Source of the DNA: SIG607 sp045586405
GTDB lineage: Bacteria > Bacillota > Clostridia > Oscillospirales > Acutalibacteraceae
Assembly: GCA_045586405.1 (NCBI GenBank)
Contig: JAZNAG010000145.1
Location: 1 to 64,000, forward strand
Length of the DNA stretch: 64,000 nt
Direction of reading: 5' to 3'
Below the pieces are notes generated by a model. That model was not told the origin of the DNA, searched no databases, and saw only the letters and a program-made list of their open reading frames with translations. A program made the position numbers and the translations under genes. The number at the start of each line of letters is the position of its first letter. Position 1 is the stretch's first letter. Below, one piece after another: positions 1 to 7,828 of the stretch.

Positions 1-30
1 TCATTTCTACAATCATGAAAGAATACAGAT

Positions 31-67
31 AAAAACAAAACTGACTCCGCTCGAAAAACGAAGTCAG
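31..67 (-). terminator. Intrinsic terminator after the choline-binding-repeat protein gene
   Basis: A 9-nt stem with one C-A mismatch (41-49 with 59-67) is followed on the minus strand by a run of TTTTGTTTTT. It sits about 135 nt past the stop codon of the minus-strand gene ending at 205. Confidence 0.6.
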
Positions 68-204
68 TATGTCGCTTAAAATTTAATACGCACTACCATA
101 GTGTGCCTTTTTATGCTGTCTGCACAAATTGGGGCAGTTCAGTATAAACAGAGAGCTTTTTTATTATCGTTTTAAAGGTTTGCTGTGCAAGAGTTTTTCA
201 ATGA

Positions 205-690
205 TCATCCTACCCAAGCACCGCTAGCATCGAAGAGATACCAAGTACCGCCGATATCCTGCCAACCTGTTACCATAGCACCGCCGCCATTGAAGTAGTA
301 CCAGGTGCCACCAAGACTCTGCCAACCTGTTACCATAGCACCGCCGTCATTGAAGTAGTACCAGGTGCCGCCAAGACTCTGCCAACCTGTTACCATAGCA
401 CCGCTAGCATCAAAGTAATACCAGGTACCGCCAATATACTGCCAGTCTGAAACCATAGCACCGCTAGCATCAAAGTAATACCAGGTACCGCCAATATACT
501 GCCAGTCTGAAACCATAGCACCACTAGCATCAAAGTAATACCAGGTACCACCAAGATTCTGCCAGTCTAAAACCATAGCACCGCTAGCATCAAAGTAATA
601 CCAGGTACCACTGATGCTCTGCCAACCCTTACTTGCAACGCCGCCAACAAAGTAATACCAAGTATCACCAACTTGCTGCCAACCGTCATT
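205..690 (-). repeat. Tandem 60-bp coding repeats (cell-wall-binding repeats)
   Basis: Eight units of about 60 bp encode the GTWYYF repeats. Neighbouring units around 409-468 and 469-528 are almost identical at the DNA level, which suggests recent unit duplication and likely copy-number variation between strains. Confidence 0.8.
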
Positions 691-1251
691 AAGTACTGTG
701 TATGTAGGATTAGAAGGAGAAACGGTCATTTCATACTGAACGGTTTCATTATCAGTACCACTGAGCCATACCAATTCAAAACGGTATGTTCCGGATGTGG
801 TAGGCTTCTCAAAATATACAGTCATAAGACTGCCGCCTTCGGTAGTAATACCGCCTTGACCATCAGCCGAACCTACTACGGTATGAACAACCTGGAAACC
901 GTCAAAAGCAAGAGGCTCACTGTTTTCAAGAGGAGCTGTAGAACTATTAACGGTATAAGTAAGAATCACATCATCGGAACCTACTGTTTCTTTGTAGCTT
1001 CCCTTATCCCAGCCATAAGGCTTAACACCGTCAAGGCTCTTTACCTGATAGTTAGCGGTAAAGAAAGCGCCTGCATTATCGGTTATTACAACGTCCATCG
1101 CGATAACTTGAACGTTATCCTTAGTCACTTCAACAGGATTTGTTAAGCTGATAGTTGCGGTAGGCGCTGCCGCATTAGCAGCAAGTGCAGGTACTAGTAA
1201 AGAAACAAGCATAACAACCGCAAGAACGACGGACAAGAGTTTTTTCTTCAT
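205..1251 (-). CDS. Secreted protein with C-terminal choline/glucan-binding-type repeats
   Basis: 348 residues. An N-terminal signal peptide (MKKK, then a hydrophobic stretch ending in ALAANA) is followed by a roughly 160-residue beta-rich domain I cannot assign, possibly cohesin-like. From about residue 190 to the end there are eight repeats of about 20 residues with the pattern GWQ..GGTWYYFDASGAMV. These match the cell-wall/choline-binding repeat family, which binds choline-bearing or other glycan cell-surface polymers. The protein is therefore probably held on the cell surface non-covalently. The start is supported by AGGTGA six nt upstream and a consensus promoter. No catalytic domain is visible. 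Confidence 0.85.
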   Translation of the reverse strand: MKKKLLSVVLAVVMLVSLLVPALAANAAAPTATISLTNPVEVTKDNVQVIAMDVVITDNAGAFFTANYQVKSLDGVKPYGWDKGSYKETVGSDDVILTYTVNSSTAPLENSEPLAFDGFQVVHTVVGSADGQGGITTEGGSLMTVYFEKPTTSGTYRFELVWLSGTDNETVQYEMTVSPSNPTYTVLNDGWQQVGDTWYYFVGGVASKGWQSISGTWYYFDASGAMVLDWQNLGGTWYYFDASGAMVSDWQYIGGTWYYFDASGAMVSDWQYIGGTWYYFDASGAMVTGWQSLGGTWYYFNDGGAMVTGWQSLGGTWYYFNGGGAMVTGWQDIGGTWYLFDASGAWVG

Positions 1252-1317
1252 ATTAAATCACCTGTTTTTCCTTTTTGAAATTTTGCATAATATCCCTAAG
1301 GACAATCACTTGAGTTT

Positions 1318-1346
1318 ATTATACACATTGTTTATATCAATGTCAA
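1318..1346 (-). promoter_or_regulatory. Sigma-A promoter for the repeat protein gene
   Basis: Minus strand TTGACA (1341-1346), 17-nt spacer, TATAAT (1318-1323). Both hexamers are full consensus. Confidence 0.8.
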
Positions 1347-1386
1347 TTATTTTTTGTTAATTTTACCTGTTTTTACAACTGTTTTC

Positions 1387-2916
1387 TTAGATTTGAACCC
1401 CGGCAAGATAGAGTTTTAAAATTGCCAGATCGGTACTGTTTGCAATTCCTTTTAAATCTACATTAGGACAAATCTCTTCTTCTCTTTCTGTCCCTACAAG
1501 ATATAGTTTTAAAACAGCAAGATCGCCGGTGTCACAGTTACCGTTTTTATCCACATCGCCAAACACGGTTGGGTATGCCTTAACAATATCAAATATATGG
1601 GTGGGATAGGGCATAAGCTTTTCGTAATTCCAGTCACCCTTTGTGAAGGTTATTTCTTTTGCATTGCTTATATCGGCAAAATAAACCTCGGTAAGAGTTG
1701 CCTCTCCGCTTGCGCAAACTTTATTTATACCGCAAATAGAATATGAACGGGAAATCGCACCTTTTGCCGCGCCAAAGAAACTGCCCTTGCTTACGGCCTC
1801 AATATTACCCTGAATCACACAGTCGTATACCTTAGAATAAACCGTAGCATCGGCAGCGATACCGCCTGCAAGAGTCGCGCCCGATATTTCGATGTTAACG
1901 GCGCTGTTTTTAACCGTGCCCGAGTTTCTAGCCGCTATACCGCCCAGGTATCTGTTACCAACCGCTGTGCCCTGCACATAACATTCTCTGACAGTGCCGT
2001 TATTTATACCGCAAACAAAACCCGCAAGGGCGTTAGCTTCACCGCTTCTGTCATATTTGTTCAGCGTGCTCTCATCGGCAGTAGCATTAGGATCGGTCCA
2101 GACATTCGGATCCTCGTAATTAATGCCTGCTCTGGCAGCGGGTGTTTCGGTCTGCTCCTCTGCCGGCTCTAAGAGAACGGTTGTGTTTATGCCTTGTGTT
2201 ACATCAATAACAGTATCTTTTAGTCTGAGCGCCTCTACTTCTCCCGACAACACGCCAAACAGACCATTATAAAAATAATATGCTCTGTTTATCTTAAGAC
2301 CGGATATTGTATAGCCGTTACCGTAAAAAGAACCGGAAAAAGCGCAGGAAGGCATAGCACCGATAGGAATCCAACCGTTGCCGCCGTTATAAAAATCTCC
2401 GCCCTCGGCAAAGTCAGTCTCACTGAATATTATATCGTTCATAAGAATAAAATTGCCCGAAAGGTTATTACGTATATTATTTAAATCCTCTTTAGTGTAT
2501 ATGGGAATATATTCAGGCCGCACCCTTATTTCAAAAGCCAGAGTTTTCATAGTTGAGGTGCCGCTTAAAGAAGTATATTCTATATTTGACAGATATATGT
2601 AACCGTCACCTTTATAGTTTGCAAAAAATTCTATATCCACAGACTCCTCACCAGGATCAAAGGAAACGTAATAACAGCTATTCTCATAGTCAAATTCCGC
2701 ACCGGAAAGATAACTTACCTTTCCGTTTGTTTCAATACGGGCAGAAAAATGTGTTATATCATCATCAACATTCAGTGTCGCTGTAACGCTGTCGCCTATT
2801 GTAACCGCATCTTTATCGAAAGTCATAGAAACCGTGGGTTCTGCCGCATATACAGCAGGAACACAGGCAATAAGCAACGCTATGCAAAGAACAAAAACCA
2901 ACAACCTTTTAATCAT
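1387..2916 (-). CDS. Secreted dockerin-containing protein with GLUG-like region
   Basis: 509 residues. Signal peptide at 1-24 (ending AVYA). Residues about 25-130 form a beta-sandwich-like region. Residues about 135-430 hold a right-handed repeat-like part with motifs such as GNGYTISGLKI and repeated G.IA/GGIAA segments, resembling GLUG/filamentous surface repeats. Residues about 450-509 are a type I dockerin: first loop DVDKNGNCDTGD, second copy degenerate, both followed by DLAxLKLYL helices. Dockerins bind cohesins through calcium-dependent contacts. No hydrolase domain is evident, so this is more likely a scaffold or adhesin-type surface component than an enzyme. It has its own promoter upstream. 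Confidence 0.8.
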   Translation of the reverse strand: MIKRLLVFVLCIALLIACVPAVYAAEPTVSMTFDKDAVTIGDSVTATLNVDDDITHFSARIETNGKVSYLSGAEFDYENSCYYVSFDPGEESVDIEFFANYKGDGYIYLSNIEYTSLSGTSTMKTLAFEIRVRPEYIPIYTKEDLNNIRNNLSGNFILMNDIIFSETDFAEGGDFYNGGNGWIPIGAMPSCAFSGSFYGNGYTISGLKINRAYYFYNGLFGVLSGEVEALRLKDTVIDVTQGINTTVLLEPAEEQTETPAARAGINYEDPNVWTDPNATADESTLNKYDRSGEANALAGFVCGINNGTVRECYVQGTAVGNRYLGGIAARNSGTVKNSAVNIEISGATLAGGIAADATVYSKVYDCVIQGNIEAVSKGSFFGAAKGAISRSYSICGINKVCASGEATLTEVYFADISNAKEITFTKGDWNYEKLMPYPTHIFDIVKAYPTVFGDVDKNGNCDTGDLAVLKLYLVGTEREEEICPNVDLKGIANSTDLAILKLYLAGVQI

Positions 2917-2969
2917 TTAATCCGTCCTTTCGTCAAATCTGACATTTTTCATAGATAAACCTACATTTA

Positions 2970-2998
2970 ATTATACTTTATTTCAGCCTTAAAATCAA
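2970..2998 (-). promoter_or_regulatory. Sigma-A promoter for the 509-residue dockerin protein
   Basis: Minus strand TTGATT (2993-2998), 17-nt spacer, TATAAT (2970-2975). Confidence 0.7.
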
Positions 2999-3010
2999 TC
3001 TTCTTTTTAA

Positions 3011-3040
3011 GAACAAAAAACCCGAGCCTTTCGGCTCGGG
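3011..3040 (-). terminator. Strong intrinsic terminator after the cohesin-dockerin gene at 3057
   Basis: A perfect 8-bp stem (CCCGAGCC/GGCTCGGG, 3021-3040) with loop TTTC. It is followed on the minus strand by TTTTTTGTTC and is also T-rich on the plus side. Confidence 0.85.
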
Positions 3041-3056
3041 GATTTTTTATGCTTTT

Positions 3057-3788
3057 TTATGCTACGGTTGACTCAATAATATAAAGTTTTAATATTGCAA
3101 GATCGGTGGTATTGCATACGCCATCGGTATTTATGTCGAGAGCAGCAATTTCAGGAGTGGTTTCGCTCACTGCACCTGCAAGATAAAGCTTAATCTCTGC
3201 AAGGTCGGAAGTGTCACAACTGCCGTCGCCGTTTACGTCACCGTATACGAAAGGATCTTCTTCAACAGTAATGGTGAAATTTGCGCCTTCTACGGCAACA
3301 TTTGTTTCTTCATTTGTTGCAGTTACGCTGATAGAAACTTCTTTTTTACCAATTTCACCGTCAACAGTAAGGGTTACCTTTGCAATGCAAATATCACCGT
3401 TAATACATGTGTCGGAAGTGATTACAACGTTACCCTCGTTGAGAGTTGCAGTTCCCTGTTCGCCGTTTTCTACAGCAGTAACGGTAACGCCTTCACCTTC
3501 AATAGCAACGGTCATATCTGTAAAGCCGGGGTTTACTGAAATAACCATATCAACAACAACGGAGCTGCCACTATAAGCAGATACATTGCCGATAGAAACT
3601 ATGGGATTTCCAAAAATATCACCTGCACCAAGCTCGTCATCGTCAACACCGCCGCCAAGTGTACCTTCAGGGAACACTTCACCTGCAGGAACGTCGGCAT
3701 CATCTTCTCCTTCAACAGTTGCATAAACGTTGAGGCCAAGTGTAAAAAGCATAACTAAGCTTAATAAAATGCACAATACCTTTTTCAT
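3057..3788 (-). CDS. Small secreted cohesin-like plus dockerin protein
   Basis: 243 residues from the ATG at 3788. An in-frame GTG at 3800 abuts the GGAAAGG Shine-Dalgarno, so the ATG is preferred. Signal peptide at about 1-24. Residues about 60-180 look like a cohesin-type beta-sandwich (VVVDMVISVNPGF, IAKVTLTV). The C-terminal dockerin (about 185-243) has two intact calcium loops, DVNGDGSCDTSD and DINTDGVCNTTD, each followed by DLAxIKLYL. Carrying a cohesin-like and a dockerin module on one short chain suggests an adaptor that could polymerise or link surface proteins. No catalytic domain is seen. Confidence 0.8.
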   Translation of the reverse strand: MKKVLCILLSLVMLFTLGLNVYATVEGEDDADVPAGEVFPEGTLGGGVDDDELGAGDIFGNPIVSIGNVSAYSGSSVVVDMVISVNPGFTDMTVAIEGEGVTVTAVENGEQGTATLNEGNVVITSDTCINGDICIAKVTLTVDGEIGKKEVSISVTATNEETNVAVEGANFTITVEEDPFVYGDVNGDGSCDTSDLAEIKLYLAGAVSETTPEIAALDINTDGVCNTTDLAILKLYIIESTVA

Positions 3789-3822
3789 ATGAAAAAACAC
3801 CTTTCCTATATTAACTGTTTAG

Positions 3823-3851
3823 AGTTTACCACAAATATTGCGGTTTGTCAA
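3823..3851 (-). promoter_or_regulatory. Sigma-A promoter for the 243-residue cohesin-dockerin protein
   Basis: Minus strand TTGACA (3846-3851), 17-nt spacer, TAAACT (3823-3828). Confidence 0.7.
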
Positions 3852-3890
3852 TTGATGTTTTAGCGCTTTTGCATAAATTTTTTGCAAAAT

Positions 3891-3920
3891 TAAAAAAGAA
3901 CGGTTGATATTTAACCGTTC
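3891..3920 (-). terminator. Terminator of the glycan nucleotidyltransferase operon
   Basis: A perfect 8-bp stem (GAACGGTT/AACCGTTC, 3898-3920), followed on the minus strand by TTTTTTA. Confidence 0.75.
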
Positions 3921-3934
3921 TTTTCTATTACCTA

Positions 3935-4816
3935 TCAGATGCCGTCATAAAGACCTTTTTCCATAAGCTCGGCAACCGCCTTAACTACAGATTCTTTATC
4001 CTCTTTATATGTAACACCGTACCACTTGTCTTCAGCCACCAAAACAGCAACCTCTTTTTCGCCATTTGCAATAAGAGAGCCCACAACACCGGGAAGAAGG
4101 TACTCTGATTTAGGTACATTGATTTCTTTTTTAAGGAACTCTTTAAAGCCGTCTCTTAAATAATCAAATATATCTGTGGTAAAGCCCCACATATTCATTG
4201 AAACAACGGTGTCCGGAGAAAGCTGTGTCCAGGTTTCGCCGTCGAGAGTATATCTGCAGGCAGAATCAATTTTTGTGGTTTCAACAATATCCGTAAGTAG
4301 TCCGTTCTCGGTAGCACATACGCCACGGGAAACGGTACCGTTTTCGGTAAGGGTATTAGCAAGGCGGAAGCCTACCATAGCATAGCGGCCGTCCTGCTTT
4401 TTAAGATAATCATACATTTTTACAAATGCTGTTTTACCATAATAGTCGTCAGCGTTCACAACTACAAATGGAGTGTCTATAACGTCTTTGCAGCAAAGAA
4501 TTGCCTGACCGGTACCCCAAGGCTTTGCTCTGTCTTTTGGTACTGAAAATTCCTCAGGAATATCAGCCAGCTCCTGGAATACATATTCTACCTTTACTTT
4601 TTTTGAAATTCTTTCTCCAACAAGGCGCTTGAAATCTTCTTCGATTTCGTGCTTAATAACAAAAACAACCTTGTTAAAACCTGCCTCCATGGCATCGTAA
4701 ACCGAAAAGTCTAAGATAACCTCTCCGTTTTTACCTATAGGCTCAAGTTGTTTAAGACCTCCAAAACGACTGCCCATACCTGCTGCCATAACTACCAATG
4801 TTGCATCAAAACTCAT
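3935..4816 (-). CDS. Sugar-phosphate nucleotidyltransferase family protein
   Basis: 293 residues. The N-terminal signature AAGMGSRFGGLKQ is the nucleotide-binding loop of NTP-transferases (GT-A-like fold). VVNADDYYG near residue 120 fits the metal-binding aspartate motif. This family joins a sugar-1-phosphate to an NTP to make a nucleotide sugar. The exact sugar cannot be read from the sequence. The start codon overlaps the stop of the upstream sugar transferase gene by ATGA, so the two are translationally coupled and probably serve one surface-glycan pathway. Confidence 0.8.
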   Translation of the reverse strand: MSFDATLVVMAAGMGSRFGGLKQLEPIGKNGEVILDFSVYDAMEAGFNKVVFVIKHEIEEDFKRLVGERISKKVKVEYVFQELADIPEEFSVPKDRAKPWGTGQAILCCKDVIDTPFVVVNADDYYGKTAFVKMYDYLKKQDGRYAMVGFRLANTLTENGTVSRGVCATENGLLTDIVETTKIDSACRYTLDGETWTQLSPDTVVSMNMWGFTTDIFDYLRDGFKEFLKKEINVPKSEYLLPGVVGSLIANGEKEVAVLVAEDKWYGVTYKEDKESVVKAVAELMEKGLYDGI

Positions 4817-6189
4817 TCTTTTTCTTCCTTTCTCTCGGGTGCTTTGAGGTGAGCATTTGCCTTGGCATCAAAGCCTTCGGTGCTCTCCTTCATAAACAGA
4901 ATTTTTATTGTCATGAGAATAAGCTTGAAATCCAGAAAAATTGAGTATTGCTCAATATAAATAAGATCCATTTTCAGCTTGTCCTCAGGGCTTGTGTTGT
5001 ACTTACCGTAAATCTGTGCGTATCCTGTAAGTCCGCCTTTTACACGGTGTCTCAGGTTAAAATCAGGATATTTCTCGGTATACTCATAAACATTTTCAAC
5101 TCGCTCAGGCCGTGGTCCTACAAGAGACATATCACCGAAAAGGATATTAAAGAACTGCGGTAATTCGTCAATTCTGAAAGGACGGATTATTTTGCCCACA
5201 GGGGTGATTCTGTCATCATTATTTTCTGCCTTTTTAGCGCCGTCTTTATCCGCATCAACTATCATTGAACGGAATTTCAAAACATTAAATATCCTACCGT
5301 CTTTTGTTACGCGGTTTTGCTTGAAGAAAATGGGGCCCTTGTCATAAAGTTTTATTGCAGCGGCAACAGCCAACATAATCGGCGAGGTCAAAACTATACC
5401 CACAACCGAAACAAATATATCCATAGCCCTCTTTACAAATTCTTGTTCAAGACGAAGGCCGCGGTTTTTACACATCATAATAGGTGTGTCAAAAATTTGT
5501 ATCTGGTCAGAGTTTCTTATAATTACGTCATCGCTTGAAGGAAGCACATAGGTACGTTTGCTTTTTGCATAACAATAACGAAGCAGTTCGGCTTTTTTGC
5601 CTTTTTCAACGTCACAAAGCAGTACCGCTTCATAATCATTGATAAGCTCTTTTATTTCTTCAACAGTTCTTCTGTTTACCGAAACACCCTTTTCAATATT
5701 AAAACGCTCCGGTATTTTTGAAACCTTACGGATTATGGCCGTACCCTCTTCGTCATCGGCAAAAATTGCCAACATTCGTCTTGCGGGGTAAAGAAGAAAA
5801 TAAATGGTATTTGCACATGAGGTACAAAGAATTGCAACAACCAACTGATAGATAAAGCATATAATATACGGTACAAGGTTTATCATTTCACGGGCAAGCA
5901 GACAAAGTTCAAAATAAAGTATAACATTTGTGAACACAGCCGCAAGACACAAACTATACGCAACCTCGTGCAGTCGGTTAACACCTATTTTAAATGCGCC
6001 GTACAGTTCTGCGAACAGAGTAAGTGTTAAAACGTATGAGCCTATAACTATATAGTTACTGCCGACAGAATAAACCGAATCTTCGTAATTGTTATACCAC
6101 ATACTTACAAAGCCCAGTGTCATTGCAGCCACAATGGCAACCTTTACCATAAACATTATGGTTTTTCTGAATTTCATTAATATGTTCAT
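4813..6189 (-). CDS. Undecaprenyl-phosphate sugar phosphotransferase
   Basis: 458 residues. Four N-terminal membrane segments (about 10-130), a central cytoplasmic region, then a fifth hydrophobic segment (about 245-265) leading into the bacterial sugar transferase domain (KRAMDIF..., KFRSM, RIDELPQF, SLVGPRPE, KPGLTGYAQ-like). These enzymes move sugar-1-phosphate from a nucleotide sugar to undecaprenyl phosphate, the first step of exopolysaccharide or glycan assembly. GAGGTAA lies 7 nt upstream of the ATG. First gene of a two-gene operon with the nucleotidyltransferase. Confidence 0.9.
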   Translation of the reverse strand: MNILMKFRKTIMFMVKVAIVAAMTLGFVSMWYNNYEDSVYSVGSNYIVIGSYVLTLTLFAELYGAFKIGVNRLHEVAYSLCLAAVFTNVILYFELCLLAREMINLVPYIICFIYQLVVAILCTSCANTIYFLLYPARRMLAIFADDEEGTAIIRKVSKIPERFNIEKGVSVNRRTVEEIKELINDYEAVLLCDVEKGKKAELLRYCYAKSKRTYVLPSSDDVIIRNSDQIQIFDTPIMMCKNRGLRLEQEFVKRAMDIFVSVVGIVLTSPIMLAVAAAIKLYDKGPIFFKQNRVTKDGRIFNVLKFRSMIVDADKDGAKKAENNDDRITPVGKIIRPFRIDELPQFFNILFGDMSLVGPRPERVENVYEYTEKYPDFNLRHRVKGGLTGYAQIYGKYNTSPEDKLKMDLIYIEQYSIFLDFKLILMTIKILFMKESTEGFDAKANAHLKAPERKEEKE

Positions 6190-6260
6190 TAAATTACCTC
6201 ACGTTTTGGCAAGCCAAACTATAAAATAATGTAAAGTAAATGAATACTTTCTTATATATT

Positions 6261-6288
6261 AGTATATATACTTCATCGATTTTGTCAA
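6261..6288 (-). promoter_or_regulatory. Sigma-A promoter for the sugar transferase operon
   Basis: Minus strand TTGACA (6283-6288), 16-nt spacer, TATACT (6261-6266). It gives a leader of about 65 nt. Confidence 0.65.
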
Positions 6289-6305
6289 GAGAAGGTTGGT
6301 TTACA

Positions 6306-6890
6306 ATGCTTTGCTTACTTGTTAAAAAACGCCTTAAAAGGCGCACCTTGAAGGAAAAATTGCACCTGACAAAAAACAACACGGTTGTTTTTACAAAACA
6401 CAATACCTCTTACGGTGAAATCACCGTTTATACACTTTATTCCTATAAGGGTATGGAAAAAGCGGTAAAAAAACTGCGCAAAGCCGTGCCGTATCCCCTT
6501 TACACCTGCCACAGCGCAGGTGACGACGAATACATAAAAAAGGCCATAATTTGCTCAGCAATATCATATTTGAAAAGAGATAAAGGCAAAACAGTATATT
6601 TTGCCCTTGAAAAGCCGTCACTGACAGAACTTGTTTCGCTATACAGTGTATCAAACAGACTGTATGTTCCCTTTGGTTTGAGCAAGGCTGAAAACGAAGA
6701 AATTTATCGCCTTTGCGGAACCTTACCCATTTATCAAACCGTCCGCACTGTCTGTGATGTTTATATCGATAAAAATTATCCCTTTACGGTTAATTTGCCA
6801 CAAAATTTGCAGGAAGTTTGCCCAAAAGAGTTTTCAAAAAACCTTTTTGCAAGTCTTTTATACAGAGAAAACGGCAGATTTTTACTGTAA
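6306..6890 (+). CDS. Hypothetical protein, unknown function
   Basis: 194 residues from the ATG at 6306, which has AGAGAAGG 10 nt upstream; the frame is open from 6240. Basic N-terminus (KKRLKRRTLKEKLHL). No signal peptide or membrane segment. The pattern of alternating strands and helices with mid-protein LEKPSLTELVSLY suggests a small alpha/beta protein. I do not recognise it. It is transcribed divergently from the sugar transferase operon and convergently with mrp, and its stop codon lies inside a bidirectional terminator. No clear promoter was found. Confidence 0.65.
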   Translation: MLCLLVKKRLKRRTLKEKLHLTKNNTVVFTKHNTSYGEITVYTLYSYKGMEKAVKKLRKAVPYPLYTCHSAGDDEYIKKAIICSAISYLKRDKGKTVYFALEKPSLTELVSLYSVSNRLYVPFGLSKAENEEIYRLCGTLPIYQTVRTVCDVYIDKNYPFTVNLPQNLQEVCPKEFSKNLFASLLYRENGRFLL

Positions 6891-6900
6891 TCTGCCGTTT
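6869..6900. terminator. Bidirectional terminator between the hypothetical gene and mrp
   Basis: A perfect 12-bp stem (6869-6880 with 6889-6900) whose loop contains the plus-strand stop codon. It serves convergent genes. Confidence 0.75.
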
Positions 6901-6904
6901 TAGG

Positions 6905-7726
6905 TTATAATTTTTCGAGCTCTTCTACTGCTCTTTCAAGAACAGCAGTGTCAGCGTTTTCGATACAGCCGTTATCAACCATTACTGCAAGGTCAGGGTT
7001 TATGGGCATTTCGGCAAGAAGAGGTACCGACAGTTCATCGGCTACGCTTTGTGACTTGCCTTCACCGAAAAGACGGATTTTCTTTTTACAGTCAGGGCAC
7101 TCTATATAGCTCATATTTTCAACAATACCCAGCACCGGAATGTTCATAAGCTGTGCCATTTTATAAGCCTTTTTAACTATCATTGAAACAAGGTCCTGAG
7201 GAGAGGTGACAATAATTATTCCGCTGAGGGGAAGGCTTTGGAAAACGGTCAGGGGAACATCGCCGGTTCCGGGAGGACAGTCGACAAACATATAGTCCAC
7301 ATCGTTCCAGACAACATCGCTCCAGAACTGCTTTACGGCACCTGCAATAACGGGACCGCGCCATACAACAGGAGCTTCGGCATCTTCAAGCAGAAGATTT
7401 ATAGACATAAGCTTTATGCCTTTTTTGGTTATGGCAGGGAAAATACCCAGCTCGTTACCCTCTGCCCTGTCACTGATACCAAAAGCTTTAGGAATTGAAG
7501 GACCTGTAATATCGGCATCAAGAATTGCCACTTCTTTTCCCTTATTCTTCATAGCTGTAGCAAGAAGCGAGGTCACCATAGATTTACCTACGCCGCCTTT
7601 GCCGCTTACAACGCCTATAACCTTTTTGATATTGTTAAATTCTTTAGTCGGTTCAATTAGGCTTTCTTTTTCTCTCGAATCGCAGTTCTGCGAACAGGTA
7701 CTGCAGTTATGTGTACATTCTGACAT
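6905..7726 (-). CDS. Mrp/NBP35-family iron-sulfur carrier ATPase
   Basis: 273 residues. An N-terminal cysteine cluster (C4, C8, C11, C15) precedes a deviant Walker A motif SGKGGVGKS (41-49), then DADITGPS and the switch region DCPPGTGD. A CPxC pair (ECPDCKKK) near residue 215 is the bridging Fe-S site of the Mrp family. Such proteins bind and transfer 4Fe-4S clusters to apoproteins in the cytoplasm. The start is supported by AAAGGTGA. Single-gene unit with its own promoter and terminator. Confidence 0.9.
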   Translation of the reverse strand: MSECTHNCSTCSQNCDSREKESLIEPTKEFNNIKKVIGVVSGKGGVGKSMVTSLLATAMKNKGKEVAILDADITGPSIPKAFGISDRAEGNELGIFPAITKKGIKLMSINLLLEDAEAPVVWRGPVIAGAVKQFWSDVVWNDVDYMFVDCPPGTGDVPLTVFQSLPLSGIIIVTSPQDLVSMIVKKAYKMAQLMNIPVLGIVENMSYIECPDCKKKIRLFGEGKSQSVADELSVPLLAEMPINPDLAVMVDNGCIENADTAVLERAVEELEKL

Positions 7727-7759
7727 TTATATCACCTTTAAAAATTATTTGACCATATC

Positions 7760-7788
7760 ATTTTAGTACATTTATATTATTTATGCAA
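7760..7788 (-). promoter_or_regulatory. Sigma-A promoter for mrp
   Basis: Minus strand TTGCAT (7783-7788), 17-nt spacer, TAAAAT (7760-7765). Confidence 0.6.
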
Positions 7789-7791
7789 GAG

Positions 7792-7823
7792 TAAAAAAAT
7801 ATCCGTGCCAAAAAAGCACGGAT
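7792..7823 (-). terminator. Terminator of the 586-residue cohesin-dockerin gene
   Basis: A perfect 8-bp stem (ATCCGTGC/GCACGGAT, 7801-7823), then ATTTTTTTAC on the minus strand. Confidence 0.8.
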
Positions 7824-7828
7824 AAATT

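Noticed and set aside
91..110. Small hairpin CACTA-CCA-TAGTG followed by CCTTTTT
   Set aside because: Only 5 bp of stem and no plus-strand gene upstream in the window; not convincing as a terminator.
673..1146. Long plus-strand open frame opposite the repeat protein gene
   Set aside because: It mirrors a clear secreted protein gene with promoter and ribosome site, and has no ribosome site or family features.
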